This document shows, in pieces, positions 52,837 through 60,252 of a stretch of DNA of 64,000 nt. Origin of the DNA: Azospirillum soli (GTDB lineage: Bacteria; Pseudomonadota; Alphaproteobacteria; Azospirillales; Azospirillaceae); the NCBI RefSeq assembly GCF_017876165.1, contig NZ_JAGINQ010000028.1:1-64000 (forward strand). The letters run 5' to 3'. How positions within the stretch are numbered: the first letter of the stretch is position 1; the number at the start of each line of letters is the position of its first letter. A model generated the notes under the pieces. It was not told the origin of the DNA. It did no database searches and worked only from the letters and a program-made list of their open reading frames with translations. The translations under genes were made by a program, and so were the position numbers.

Positions 52837-52895
52837 GGTCCGGCAGTCTACCTCAACCCTGTGATCGCCGCCCGTATCATTGATGAGGGGGCAGA

Positions 52896-53621
52896 TCACG
52901 TCCCGTTGGACAGCAACTCGTCCACAGGCATCGTGACGATCCGCCAGCCGGTCCCACGCACGGCCAGCGCTGCGACCGTGTCCGGCGTGCGACGCAGATC
53001 GAACAGCGACCAGTCCTCCGCACGCCCCGCGCCCAGCGAATCGTCGATGCTCAGCAGGCGGGCTGGGCGGCCGGGCGTCAGCTCCACCGCGAACTGGTCT
53101 AGCGGCATGGACAGGCCGGCGCCGGTCGCCTTGATGAAGGCCTCTTTCCGGGTCCAGGCGTTGAGGAAGGCTTCAGCCCGCAACGGCTCCGGCACGGCGG
53201 CGAAGGCGGTGCGCTCGGCCGGGGCAAAGAAGCGCCCGGCGATGCCGTCGGCGTCGGGCAGCACTCGCATCCGCTCGATGTCCACGCCCAGATCCACGCC
53301 CGAATCGGCCGCCGGGGCGACGGCCATCAGCACATCGTCCTTGCAGTCGGCGAGGTTGAAGGCGGGGCCGCCGGGCAGCAGCGGCTTGCCCTGGGGGCCA
53401 TAGTCGAACGCCAGCGTTTCCGGCGCCCGCCCCACGCAGCGGCCGAGCATGAGCCGCAGCACCCCGCGCCGCAGCACGCAGCGGTCGCGCAATTCAGCCA
53501 CCTTGTAACGGGCGGCGTGCTCGGCCTCGTCGGGGGAGAGCAGGGGGCGCAACGCCTCCAACTGCCCCGTGAGCGTGCGCAGATCGGCGTGGCAGACGCG
53601 GATCTCCCCGTCTTTCATCAT
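52896..53621 (-). CDS. Sfp-type 4'-phosphopantetheinyl transferase
   Basis: A 241-residue transferase moving phosphopantetheine from CoA to a carrier-protein Ser. Metal-binding VDLGVDIERMR (about 110-120) and FLNAWTRKEAFIKATGAGL (W-x2-K-E-A pattern) are intact, as is the N-terminal YGPQGKPLL. Sfp-type enzymes often serve NRPS/PKS clusters, but none is in the window. It is upstream of dacB on the same strand, 60 bases apart. Confidence 0.9.
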   Translation of the reverse strand: MMKDGEIRVCHADLRTLTGQLEALRPLLSPDEAEHAARYKVAELRDRCVLRRGVLRLMLGRCVGRAPETLAFDYGPQGKPLLPGGPAFNLADCKDDVLMAVAPAADSGVDLGVDIERMRVLPDADGIAGRFFAPAERTAFAAVPEPLRAEAFLNAWTRKEAFIKATGAGLSMPLDQFAVELTPGRPARLLSIDDSLGAGRAEDWSLFDLRRTPDTVAALAVRGTGWRIVTMPVDELLSNGT

Positions 53622-53712
53622 GCCAGAACCTCTTCGGCGGAAAGCCGGATCATACTAGCCCCACGCGGCGATTGCGTTATCATGCGGCTCCCTTTTTGCC
53701 GGATTTGGAACC

Positions 53713-54687
53713 ATGGTCGATACCGCCCAGCTCGCCCCGCACCTGTCGAACGTCGTCAAGGACGCCGCCATTCCCGAACTGCCCAACCATTACCGGGGCA
53801 AGGTGCGCGAGAACTACGACCTGCCGGACGGGCGCCGTGTCATCATCGCCACCGACCGGCTGTCGGCCTTCGACATCATCCTGACGGCTCTTCCCTTCAA
53901 GGGACAGGTGCTGACCCAGACCGCCCGCTACTGGTTCGAGGCGACGAAGGACATCTGCGCCAACCACGTCATCGAATACCCCGACCCCAACGTGGTGGTG
54001 GCCAAGCGCCTGACCATCATGCCGGTTGAGATCGTGGTGCGCGACTATCTGGCCGGCACCACCGGCACCTCGCTGTGGACCATGTACAAGAAGGGCCGTC
54101 GCGAGATGTACGGCCATACCTTCCCGGACGGCTTGCGCGAAAACCAGAAGCTGCCGCAGACCATCATCACCCCGACCACCAAGGCCTTCGACGCCGGCCA
54201 CGATGAGGAGCTGACGGCCGCCGAGATCGTGGAGCGCGGCCTGCTGACCCAGGCGCAGTGGGACGAGGTGACGGCCAAGGCGCTGGCCCTGTTCGCCCGT
54301 GGGCGCGAGATGGCGGCCAAGCGCGGCCTGATCCTGGTGGACACCAAGTACGAGTTCGGCTTCGACGAGGCCGGCAACATCATCCTGGCCGACGAGATCC
54401 ATACGCCGGACAGCAGCCGCTACTGGTTCGCCGCCAGCTATCCGGAGCGGTACGAGGCCGGGCAGCGCCCGGAGAGCTTCGACAAGGACTTCGTGCGCAG
54501 CTGGGTGACCCAGCGCTGCGACCCCTACAAGGACCCGATTCCGGAAATCCCGGCCGAGGTCATCCTGGAGGCCGCCCGCGTCTACATCGAGGCCTACGAG
54601 ACCATCACCGGCGAGACCTTCCAGGTGCCGGCCGAGGGCACCCCGGTCGTCGAGCGCATCCGCGAGAACCTGACGCGCTATTTCTAA
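53713..54687 (+). CDS. purC: phosphoribosylaminoimidazole-succinocarboxamide synthase
   Basis: A 324-residue purine biosynthesis enzyme joining CAIR and aspartate with ATP. Conserved: YRGKVRENYDLPDGRRVIIA (ATP loop), TDRLSAFDIIL, NVVVAKRLTIMPVEIVVRDY, GTTG-type YLAGTTGTSLW, ILVDTKYEFGFDEAGNIILA and DEIHTPDSSRYW. It is the longer alphaproteobacterial/eukaryote-like form (over 300 residues). It is followed after 16 bases by a hydroxyacid dehydrogenase gene. Confidence 0.95.
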   Translation: MVDTAQLAPHLSNVVKDAAIPELPNHYRGKVRENYDLPDGRRVIIATDRLSAFDIILTALPFKGQVLTQTARYWFEATKDICANHVIEYPDPNVVVAKRLTIMPVEIVVRDYLAGTTGTSLWTMYKKGRREMYGHTFPDGLRENQKLPQTIITPTTKAFDAGHDEELTAAEIVERGLLTQAQWDEVTAKALALFARGREMAAKRGLILVDTKYEFGFDEAGNIILADEIHTPDSSRYWFAASYPERYEAGQRPESFDKDFVRSWVTQRCDPYKDPIPEIPAEVILEAARVYIEAYETITGETFQVPAEGTPVVERIRENLTRYF

Positions 54688-54703
54688 GCCGGATGCCGTT
54701 GCC

Positions 54704-55648
54704 GTGAAGATCGCTGTCCTCGACGATTACCAGAACGTGGCCCGCGATCTCGCGGAATGGCACCGTCTGCCGACCGGCAGCGCGCTGACCGTGTTCGACC
54801 GCCCGATTCCGGCGGACGAACTGGCGGCGCTGCTGGAACCCTACAGCGTCCTCGTCATCATGCGGGAGCGCACGCCGTTCCCCGCATCACTGATCGAACG
54901 GCTGCCCAACCTGCGCTTGCTGGTCACCACCGGCATGCGCAACCTGTCCATCGACTTGGAGGCCTGCAAGGCGCGGGGCATCGCCGTGTGCGGCACGGGC
55001 ATGGTCGGCACGCCTGCGGCGGAGCTGACCTGGGGCCTGATCCTGGCGTTGACCAAGCGGATTCCCGCCGAGGAGCGGGCGTTGCGCGAGGGACGCTGGC
55101 AGCTTGGCCTGACGCAAGGATTGGCCGGCAAGCGGCTGGGCCTCGTGGGCTTGGGCAAGCTCGGCACGCAGGTGGCGCGGGTCGGGCAAGCCTTCGGCAT
55201 GGAGGTCGCGGCCTGGAGCCCCAACCTGACCGACGAGCGTGCCGCCGGGGCGGGCGTCGTCCGCCTGGACAAGCGCGACCTCTTCGCGACGTCGGACATC
55301 GTCAGCGTCCATCTGGTGCTGAGCGACCGCACGCGCGGCGTGATCGGCGCGGAGGAGTTGGACGCGATGAAGCCGACGGCCTTCTTCGTCAACACCTCGC
55401 GCGCCGGGCTGGTGGATGAGGCGGCGCTGCTGGCCGCGCTGCATGAACATCGCATCGCGGGGGCGGGCATCGACGTGTTCCCGGCCGAACCGCTGCCGGC
55501 CGACAGCCCGTGGCGGAGCGCGCCGAACACGGTCCTGACTCCGCATCTGGGCTATGTGACCCGCGAGAATTACGAGGTGTTCTACCGGGATGCGCTGGAG
55601 GATATCCTCGCGTGGCACGCGGGGAACCCGGTGAGGGTGTTGGCGTAG
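54704..55648 (+). CDS. D-2-hydroxyacid dehydrogenase family protein
   Basis: A 314-residue NAD(P)-dependent oxidoreductase interconverting a 2-keto acid and a D-2-hydroxy acid. The NAD loop is GLVGLGKLGTQVARVGQAFG (about 145-164). Catalytic Arg in FVNTSRAGLVDEAA, Glu in DVFPAEPLP and His in LTPHLGYVTRENYE. The substrate is unknown. GTG start at 54704, 16 bases after purC, so co-transcribed. A GGGGAGAGGG hairpin follows. Confidence 0.88.
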   Translation: MKIAVLDDYQNVARDLAEWHRLPTGSALTVFDRPIPADELAALLEPYSVLVIMRERTPFPASLIERLPNLRLLVTTGMRNLSIDLEACKARGIAVCGTGMVGTPAAELTWGLILALTKRIPAEERALREGRWQLGLTQGLAGKRLGLVGLGKLGTQVARVGQAFGMEVAAWSPNLTDERAAGAGVVRLDKRDLFATSDIVSVHLVLSDRTRGVIGAEELDAMKPTAFFVNTSRAGLVDEAALLAALHEHRIAGAGIDVFPAEPLPADSPWRSAPNTVLTPHLGYVTRENYEVFYRDALEDILAWHAGNPVRVLA

Positions 55649-55660
55649 CGGTTTTTTTCT

Positions 55661-55683
55661 CCCTCTCCCCAGAGGGGAGAGGG
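55661..55683. terminator. hairpin between convergent genes
   Basis: CCCTCTCCCC (55661-55670) pairs perfectly with GGGGAGAGGG (55674-55683) around AGA. It lies between the convergent hydroxyacid dehydrogenase and EI genes, the same position type and motif as the element near 3088-3227; probably a bidirectional terminator. Confidence 0.6.
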
Positions 55684-55693
55684 GGTATCTCCT

Positions 55694-57472
55694 TCACCCC
55701 ACGGCGTTGAAATCGTCCAGCAGCGCGGCAATCCGGCCGCTGTCGCTCTGGTCCATGATGACGCGGGCGCGGCGGCTGGCTTCCATCAGGTCCACCGTGC
55801 GGATGCGGCGCTTCACCACCGGGATCGACGGCGGGGCCATGGACAGGTCGCGCACGCCCAGACCCAGCAGCAGCGCCGTGTAGCGCGGATCGCCGGCGAT
55901 CTCGCCGCACACCGAGACGGGGATGCGGGAGCGCAGAGCCGCTTCGATGGTGAACTGGATCAGGCGCAGCACCGCCGGGTGCAACGGGTCGTAGAGGGAG
56001 GCCACGGCCTCGTCGCCACGGTCGATGGCCAGCGTGTATTGCGTCAGGTCGTTGGTGCCGATGGCGAAGAAGTCGGCGGCGTAGGCCAGCGCGTCGGCGG
56101 ACAGGGCGGCGCCCGGCACCTCCACCATCACGCCCACGGGGGGCAGCGGGTCGGCAATGGCGACGCCGCGGCGGCGCAGGCGGCGGGCCACCTGGCCCAT
56201 CATCTCGCGCACGCGCTGCACCTCGCTGACCGAGCAGATCATCGGCAGCAGGATGCGCAACGGCCCGTGGGCCCCGGCCCGCAGCATGGCGGCGAGCTGG
56301 GTTTCCAAAAGCTTCGGCTCGCGCAGGCCGAGGCGCACCGCGCGCAGGCTGAGCGCGGGGTTGGCGGGCTCGCCGTAGCGGCCGGCCATCCAGCCGGCCA
56401 GCTTCTCGCCGCCCACGTCCATGGTGCGGGCGGTCACGGTGCGGCCGCCCATGCCCTCCACGATGGCGCGCAGCACGTCGTACTGTTCGTCCTCGTCGGG
56501 CAGGTGGTCGCGGTTCATGAACAGGAACTCGGTGCGCAGAAGGCCGATGCCCTGCGCCCCGTTCTCCAGCGCGTGGTCGAGGTCGCGCGGCAGTTCCAGA
56601 TTGGCCTGCAACGTGACCGCCGTGCCGTCGCGGGTGACCGCCGGCAGCTTGCGCAGGCTCTTCAGCTGCTCGCGCTCGCGCTCACGCTCGGCGCGGCGGT
56701 GGCCGTACTCCTCCAGAACCTCGGGCGCGGGGTCGATGATGACGCGGCCCTGCACGCCGTCCACGATGACGGTCGTGCCGTTCTTCAGCCCTGTCAGCAG
56801 CCCGGCCACGCCCAGCACGGCCGGCAGGCCGAGCGAGCGGGCCATGATGGCGGTGTGCCCCTCCGCCCCGCCCAACACGGTGCCGAATCCGGCGACGCGG
56901 CGCGGGTCCAGCAGGGCGGTGTCGGCGGGGGTCAGTTCCTCCGCCAGGATCACCGTGCCGGGGGGCAGCAGCGAGAAGGCTTTGTATTCGTGCCGCATCA
57001 GGTTGCGAATCAGCCGGCGGCCGACCTCGCGCACGTCGGCGATGCGGCCGGCGAGATAGCTGTCCTCCATGCCCGCGAAGGTCTGGGCGATGGCGGCGAT
57101 CTCCGCCTGGACGGCGGCCTCGGCGTTGACGTGCTCCTCCTGGATGCGGCGCTCCACGCCGCGCGTCAGGCGGGAGTTGGTCACCATCGCCAGATGGGCG
57201 TCCAGCAGGAAGCCGATCTCCTCCGATGCCGAGCCCGGCAGCACCAGCGCCTTGGTCTTCAGCTTGCGGATCTGGCGGCGGGCCTTGGAGCAGGCCTCGG
57301 CGAAGCGCGCGGCCTCGGCCTCCAGCTGGTCGGGGGCGAGCTGGTATTCGGGAACGCGGACGGCGCCGCTTTCCACCACATGGGCGGGACCGATGGCGAT
57401 GCCCGGCGAAACGCCCAGGCCGCGCAGCGATCTCCCCTGGCCCGAGGGGGCCGCCGGGGTATCAGTCTTCAT
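55694..57472 (-). CDS. PTS enzyme I (phosphoenolpyruvate-protein phosphotransferase)
   Basis: A 592-residue enzyme I that takes phosphate from PEP and passes it to HPr. The phospho-His is H206 in GGAEGHTAIMARSLGLPAV. The PEP-binding C-terminal barrel has GIGLLRTEFLFM, FAIGTNDLTQYTLAIDRGD and the active Cys in VSVCGEIAGD. The GAF domain of PtsP-type enzymes is absent. There is no sugar permease nearby; with HPr, EIIA, HprK and RapZ this is a regulatory PTS. Start overlaps the HPr stop by 11 bases. Confidence 0.93.
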   Translation of the reverse strand: MKTDTPAAPSGQGRSLRGLGVSPGIAIGPAHVVESGAVRVPEYQLAPDQLEAEAARFAEACSKARRQIRKLKTKALVLPGSASEEIGFLLDAHLAMVTNSRLTRGVERRIQEEHVNAEAAVQAEIAAIAQTFAGMEDSYLAGRIADVREVGRRLIRNLMRHEYKAFSLLPPGTVILAEELTPADTALLDPRRVAGFGTVLGGAEGHTAIMARSLGLPAVLGVAGLLTGLKNGTTVIVDGVQGRVIIDPAPEVLEEYGHRRAEREREREQLKSLRKLPAVTRDGTAVTLQANLELPRDLDHALENGAQGIGLLRTEFLFMNRDHLPDEDEQYDVLRAIVEGMGGRTVTARTMDVGGEKLAGWMAGRYGEPANPALSLRAVRLGLREPKLLETQLAAMLRAGAHGPLRILLPMICSVSEVQRVREMMGQVARRLRRRGVAIADPLPPVGVMVEVPGAALSADALAYAADFFAIGTNDLTQYTLAIDRGDEAVASLYDPLHPAVLRLIQFTIEAALRSRIPVSVCGEIAGDPRYTALLLGLGVRDLSMAPPSIPVVKRRIRTVDLMEASRRARVIMDQSDSGRIAALLDDFNAVG

Positions 57473-57806
57473 CGAACTTGCGCGTGATCAGATCGACGAG
57501 CGCGGCGATGGCCGCTTCGGCCTCGTTGCCATAGGCGCACAGCTCCACCGAGGTGCCGGGGCCGGCGGCCAGCATCATCAGGCCCATGATGGATTCGCCC
57601 GACACCTGCGTCTCGCCCCGGCGCACCTCGACCTCGCAGTCGAAGGTGGCGACCAGCTTCACGAACTTGGCGGCCGCGCGAGCGTGCAGGCCGCGCTGGT
57701 TGCAGATGGTGACGGTCTGGCAAATCTCGGGATTCTGGGGCTCAGGATTCCGGGTCTCGGGGTTTTGGGCGCCCTGTGGCGGCGTCTTCTCGTCGTGATT
57801 GCTCAT
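57462..57806 (-). CDS. HPr phosphocarrier with N-terminal pentapeptide repeat
   Basis: A 114-residue HPr. The phospho-His is H41 in RGLHARAAAKFVK; the regulatory Ser for HPr kinase is S72 in SGESIMGLMMLAA. About 28 extra N-terminal residues contain three copies of a [Q/R]NPE[T/P/I] unit, encoded by a 15-bp imperfect tandem repeat at 57725-57769. It starts 12 bases after the EIIA stop and overlaps EI, so all three are translated together. Confidence 0.93.
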   Translation of the reverse strand: MSNHDEKTPPQGAQNPETRNPEPQNPEICQTVTICNQRGLHARAAAKFVKLVATFDCEVEVRRGETQVSGESIMGLMMLAAGPGTSVELCAYGNEAEAAIAALVDLITRKFDED

Positions 57807-57817
57807 CCGGTTTTCCG

Positions 57818-58219
57818 TTATCCGTCCGACAGGAGGGAGGAGGCGACGTTGATGTACTTCTGCCCGGCCTCCCGCGCGGCGGCCACGGCGTGCGCCAGCG
57901 TCTCGTTGCGGCGGACGCTGGCCAGCTTGATGAGCATCGGCAGGTTCACGCCCGCGATCACCTCGACCTTCGCCTTGTCCATGATGGAGATCGCGAGGTT
58001 GGACGGCGTGCCGCCGAACATGTCGGTCAACACCACCACGCCCGACCCGGTGTCCACGTCGGCGACGGAGTTCAGGATGTCCTGACGGCGCTGCTCCATG
58101 TCGTCGTCGGGGCCGATGCACACCGCGCGCACCTGCTGCTGCTCACCCACCACGTGCTCCAGCGCGGCGATGAACTCTTCCGCGAGCCGCCCGTGGGTCA
58201 CCAGAACCATACCGATCAT
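57818..58219 (-). CDS. PTS EIIA, mannose/fructose type
   Basis: A 133-residue EIIA-Man-type domain. Phospho-His is H9 in MVLVTHGRLAEEF; VVLTDMFGGTPSNLAISIMD carries the conserved D-M-F-G-G-T-P loop. No EIIB or EIIC domain is nearby, so it is likely a regulatory end-point of the phosphorelay. It lies between rapZ (78 bases upstream) and the HPr gene. Confidence 0.92.
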   Translation of the reverse strand: MIGMVLVTHGRLAEEFIAALEHVVGEQQQVRAVCIGPDDDMEQRRQDILNSVADVDTGSGVVVLTDMFGGTPSNLAISIMDKAKVEVIAGVNLPMLIKLASVRRNETLAHAVAAAREAGQKYINVASSLLSDG

Positions 58220-58296
58220 GGGACATCCTTCAATTTTGGATCCTCCCCCAAAGCCGCGTTCTTTTTATCGTTCGTTGATTCAACACCCGACACGCC

Positions 58297-59220
58297 TCAC
58301 CCGCCCCGCGGCGACTGACGTTGCAGTTCGCGGTGGCTGAGGCCCACCTTGAGCCCGAGATCCCCGAGCCACGCCGCCAGCCGTTCCGCGACGAACACCG
58401 ACCGGTGCTTGCCGCCCGTGCAGCCGACCGCAATGGTCAGGTAGCTCTTGCCCTCCTGGTTGTAGCGCGGCAGCAGTGGCCGCAACAAGTCCGTCAAATG
58501 CCGGAAAAAATCCGGGAAGTCCGGATCGCCTTCCACCCGCGCCGCCACGGCCGGGTCCAGGCCGGTCAGCGGCCGCAGATCCGGGTCGTAATGCGGGTTG
58601 GTCAGGAAGCGCACGTCGAAGACCAGATCGGCCTCGCGCGGCAGGCCCAGCCGGAAGGAGAAGGAGGTCACAAAGACCTGCAACGCCGCCTGCGCGCCGA
58701 TCTGGAATTTGCCGGCCAGAATTCGGCGCAGATCGTGGATCGATAGCTGGGTTGTGTCGATGGTCTCGTCCGCCTGCTGCTTCAGCGGGAACAGCATGGC
58801 GCGCTCGCGCTGGATGCCGTCCGGGACTGGCCGGTCGTCGGCCAGCGGGTGGCGGCGGCGCGTCTCGGTGAAGCGGCGTTGCAGAACCTCGTCGCCGCAG
58901 TCCAGGAACACCAGCCGGACGTCCAGATCCTCGTGCGCCTTCAGCGACTCGACCTGTTCCAGCACGGCGTGCGCGGAAAAGTCGCGGGTGCGGCTGTCGA
59001 TCACCAGGGCCAGCGGGCGCTTGCGCGGGTCGGCCTGTTCCAGCAGGGCCGGCACCAGCGACAGGCGCAGATTGTCCACCGCCTCGTACCCCAGATCCTC
59101 CAGGGCCTTCAGCGCCACGGACATGCCGGCGCCCGAAAGGCCGGTGACCAGAACCAGCCGGCCGGGACGGGCGGGGGAGGGCGATTGCACGGGTGTTTCG
59201 GTGGCGGGGGTCTCGGTCAT
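58297..59220 (-). CDS. rapZ: RNase adapter / nucleotide-binding protein RapZ, Walker A variant
   Basis: A 307-residue RapZ/YvcJ protein. The N-terminal P-loop reads VTGLSGAGMSVALKALEDLG; the invariant Lys of G-x-G-K-S is M33. The C-terminal domain has LTIAVGCTGGKHRSVFVAER, the conserved G-C-T-G-G-x-H-R-S segment that binds regulators such as GlcN6P in E. coli RapZ. It overlaps hprK by four bases (ATGA). In alphaproteobacteria it is part of the ChvGI-HprK-PTS block. Confidence 0.92.
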   Translation of the reverse strand: MTETPATETPVQSPSPARPGRLVLVTGLSGAGMSVALKALEDLGYEAVDNLRLSLVPALLEQADPRKRPLALVIDSRTRDFSAHAVLEQVESLKAHEDLDVRLVFLDCGDEVLQRRFTETRRRHPLADDRPVPDGIQRERAMLFPLKQQADETIDTTQLSIHDLRRILAGKFQIGAQAALQVFVTSFSFRLGLPREADLVFDVRFLTNPHYDPDLRPLTGLDPAVAARVEGDPDFPDFFRHLTDLLRPLLPRYNQEGKSYLTIAVGCTGGKHRSVFVAERLAAWLGDLGLKVGLSHRELQRQSPRGG

Positions 59221-59663
59221 GGTGGGCTCGGAATCTCTCCCAGCGTTCCCGCCCGCGCGGCGGCGGCGGCGAACCTCAGCTTGGCTGTGGTGGACGCGTC
59301 GAAGGGATGAAGTGCCAGACGCGGCACGGCCTTTTCCAGCAGGGTCGCCGTCTCGGGATCGGGCAGGCGTTCGACCTCGCCGCGCGGTACCAGATCGACG
59401 ACGAGCCTAACCTCGGCCTCCGGAGCGGTGGGCACGGCCAGGATGCCGACGCCGCGAACCTCCAGCAGACCGGCCAGCGCCGCCGGCGCCGTCGCCATCA
59501 GCCTGCCTTGAACCATGCGCAGTTCCACCCCGTCGTCCGCGATCAGCTGCGCCCCTCCGTCGATCAGGCGCAAGGCCACATCGGATTTGCCGCTGCCGGA
59601 AGCCCCGCGCAGCAGCACACCGATGCCAGAGACCAGAACGCAGGTGCCGTGAATCGTCACCAT
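59217..59663 (-). CDS. hprK: short HPr kinase/phosphorylase
   Basis: A 148-residue catalytic-domain-only HprK, the short alphaproteobacterial form without the N-terminal domain of Gram-positive enzymes. Walker A is RGASGSGKSDVALRLID (K26), followed by LIADDGVELR. The signature region RGVGILAVP is present. It phosphorylates HPr on Ser in response to cell state. It is four-base coupled to rapZ. Confidence 0.92.
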   Translation of the reverse strand: MVTIHGTCVLVSGIGVLLRGASGSGKSDVALRLIDGGAQLIADDGVELRMVQGRLMATAPAALAGLLEVRGVGILAVPTAPEAEVRLVVDLVPRGEVERLPDPETATLLEKAVPRLALHPFDASTTAKLRFAAAAARAGTLGEIPSPP

Positions 59664-59734
59664 GATCCCGCGAAGGTGAGGCGTGCCGGGGATTCTGTCA
59701 ATGGGATGCCAAGAATGCGCGCGGGAGAAGGGCT

Positions 59735-60091
59735 TTAACTGGCCGCTTCGCCGCCGAGCGTCCGGCGACCCGAGCGGCGGATGTCCTCCAGTTCGCGGAC
59801 CAGGGCGTCGCGGCGGCGGATCATCTCGTCCAAATCCTCCAGCTCGGCCGCTTGCTGGCAGGCGTCGCGGAAGTCCTTCTCGCGCTTCAGGCGGCCCAGC
59901 AGCACCTTGTAGCTGTCGGCGATGTGGGCGAGGTGGCGTTGCGCGCCCTCAAGCGCCTCGGCCAGCTGAATGCGCTCTTCGGCGGACGCGCGCATCAGGC
60001 GGGCCAATTCGCCCTGCTGGCGGCCGGCGTCGCGGATCAGGCGGGCGAGGCGGTAACGGCGGAGGTCGATGACCTGAGCGCTTGCGGACAT
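59735..60091 (-). CDS. small coiled-coil protein, unknown
   Basis: A 118-residue, highly charged helical protein (heptad-like stretches at about 25-65 and 75-110, rich in Glu, Arg and Leu). No family is recognised. It lies between chvG and hprK on the same strand, so it is probably part of this regulatory unit. Start at ATG 60091 with a weak GGAGGGG upstream. Confidence 0.6.
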   Translation of the reverse strand: MSASAQVIDLRRYRLARLIRDAGRQQGELARLMRASAEERIQLAEALEGAQRHLAHIADSYKVLLGRLKREKDFRDACQQAAELEDLDEMIRRRDALVRELEDIRRSGRRTLGGEAAS

Positions 60092-60252
60092 GGCCCCTCC
60101 GGACGTTGGACGAGAGGCCAGCCGGCGCGCGAAACCTTAAGATCCAGTCGCGCGCAAGGAATGACCGCGCCCAGCATCATCCGTGCACTCGCGTTTGTCC
60201 ATTCTCCTCCATGGGAAATGCAACTTTGCCGCAGTGCCTCAGGAGCAGTGCC

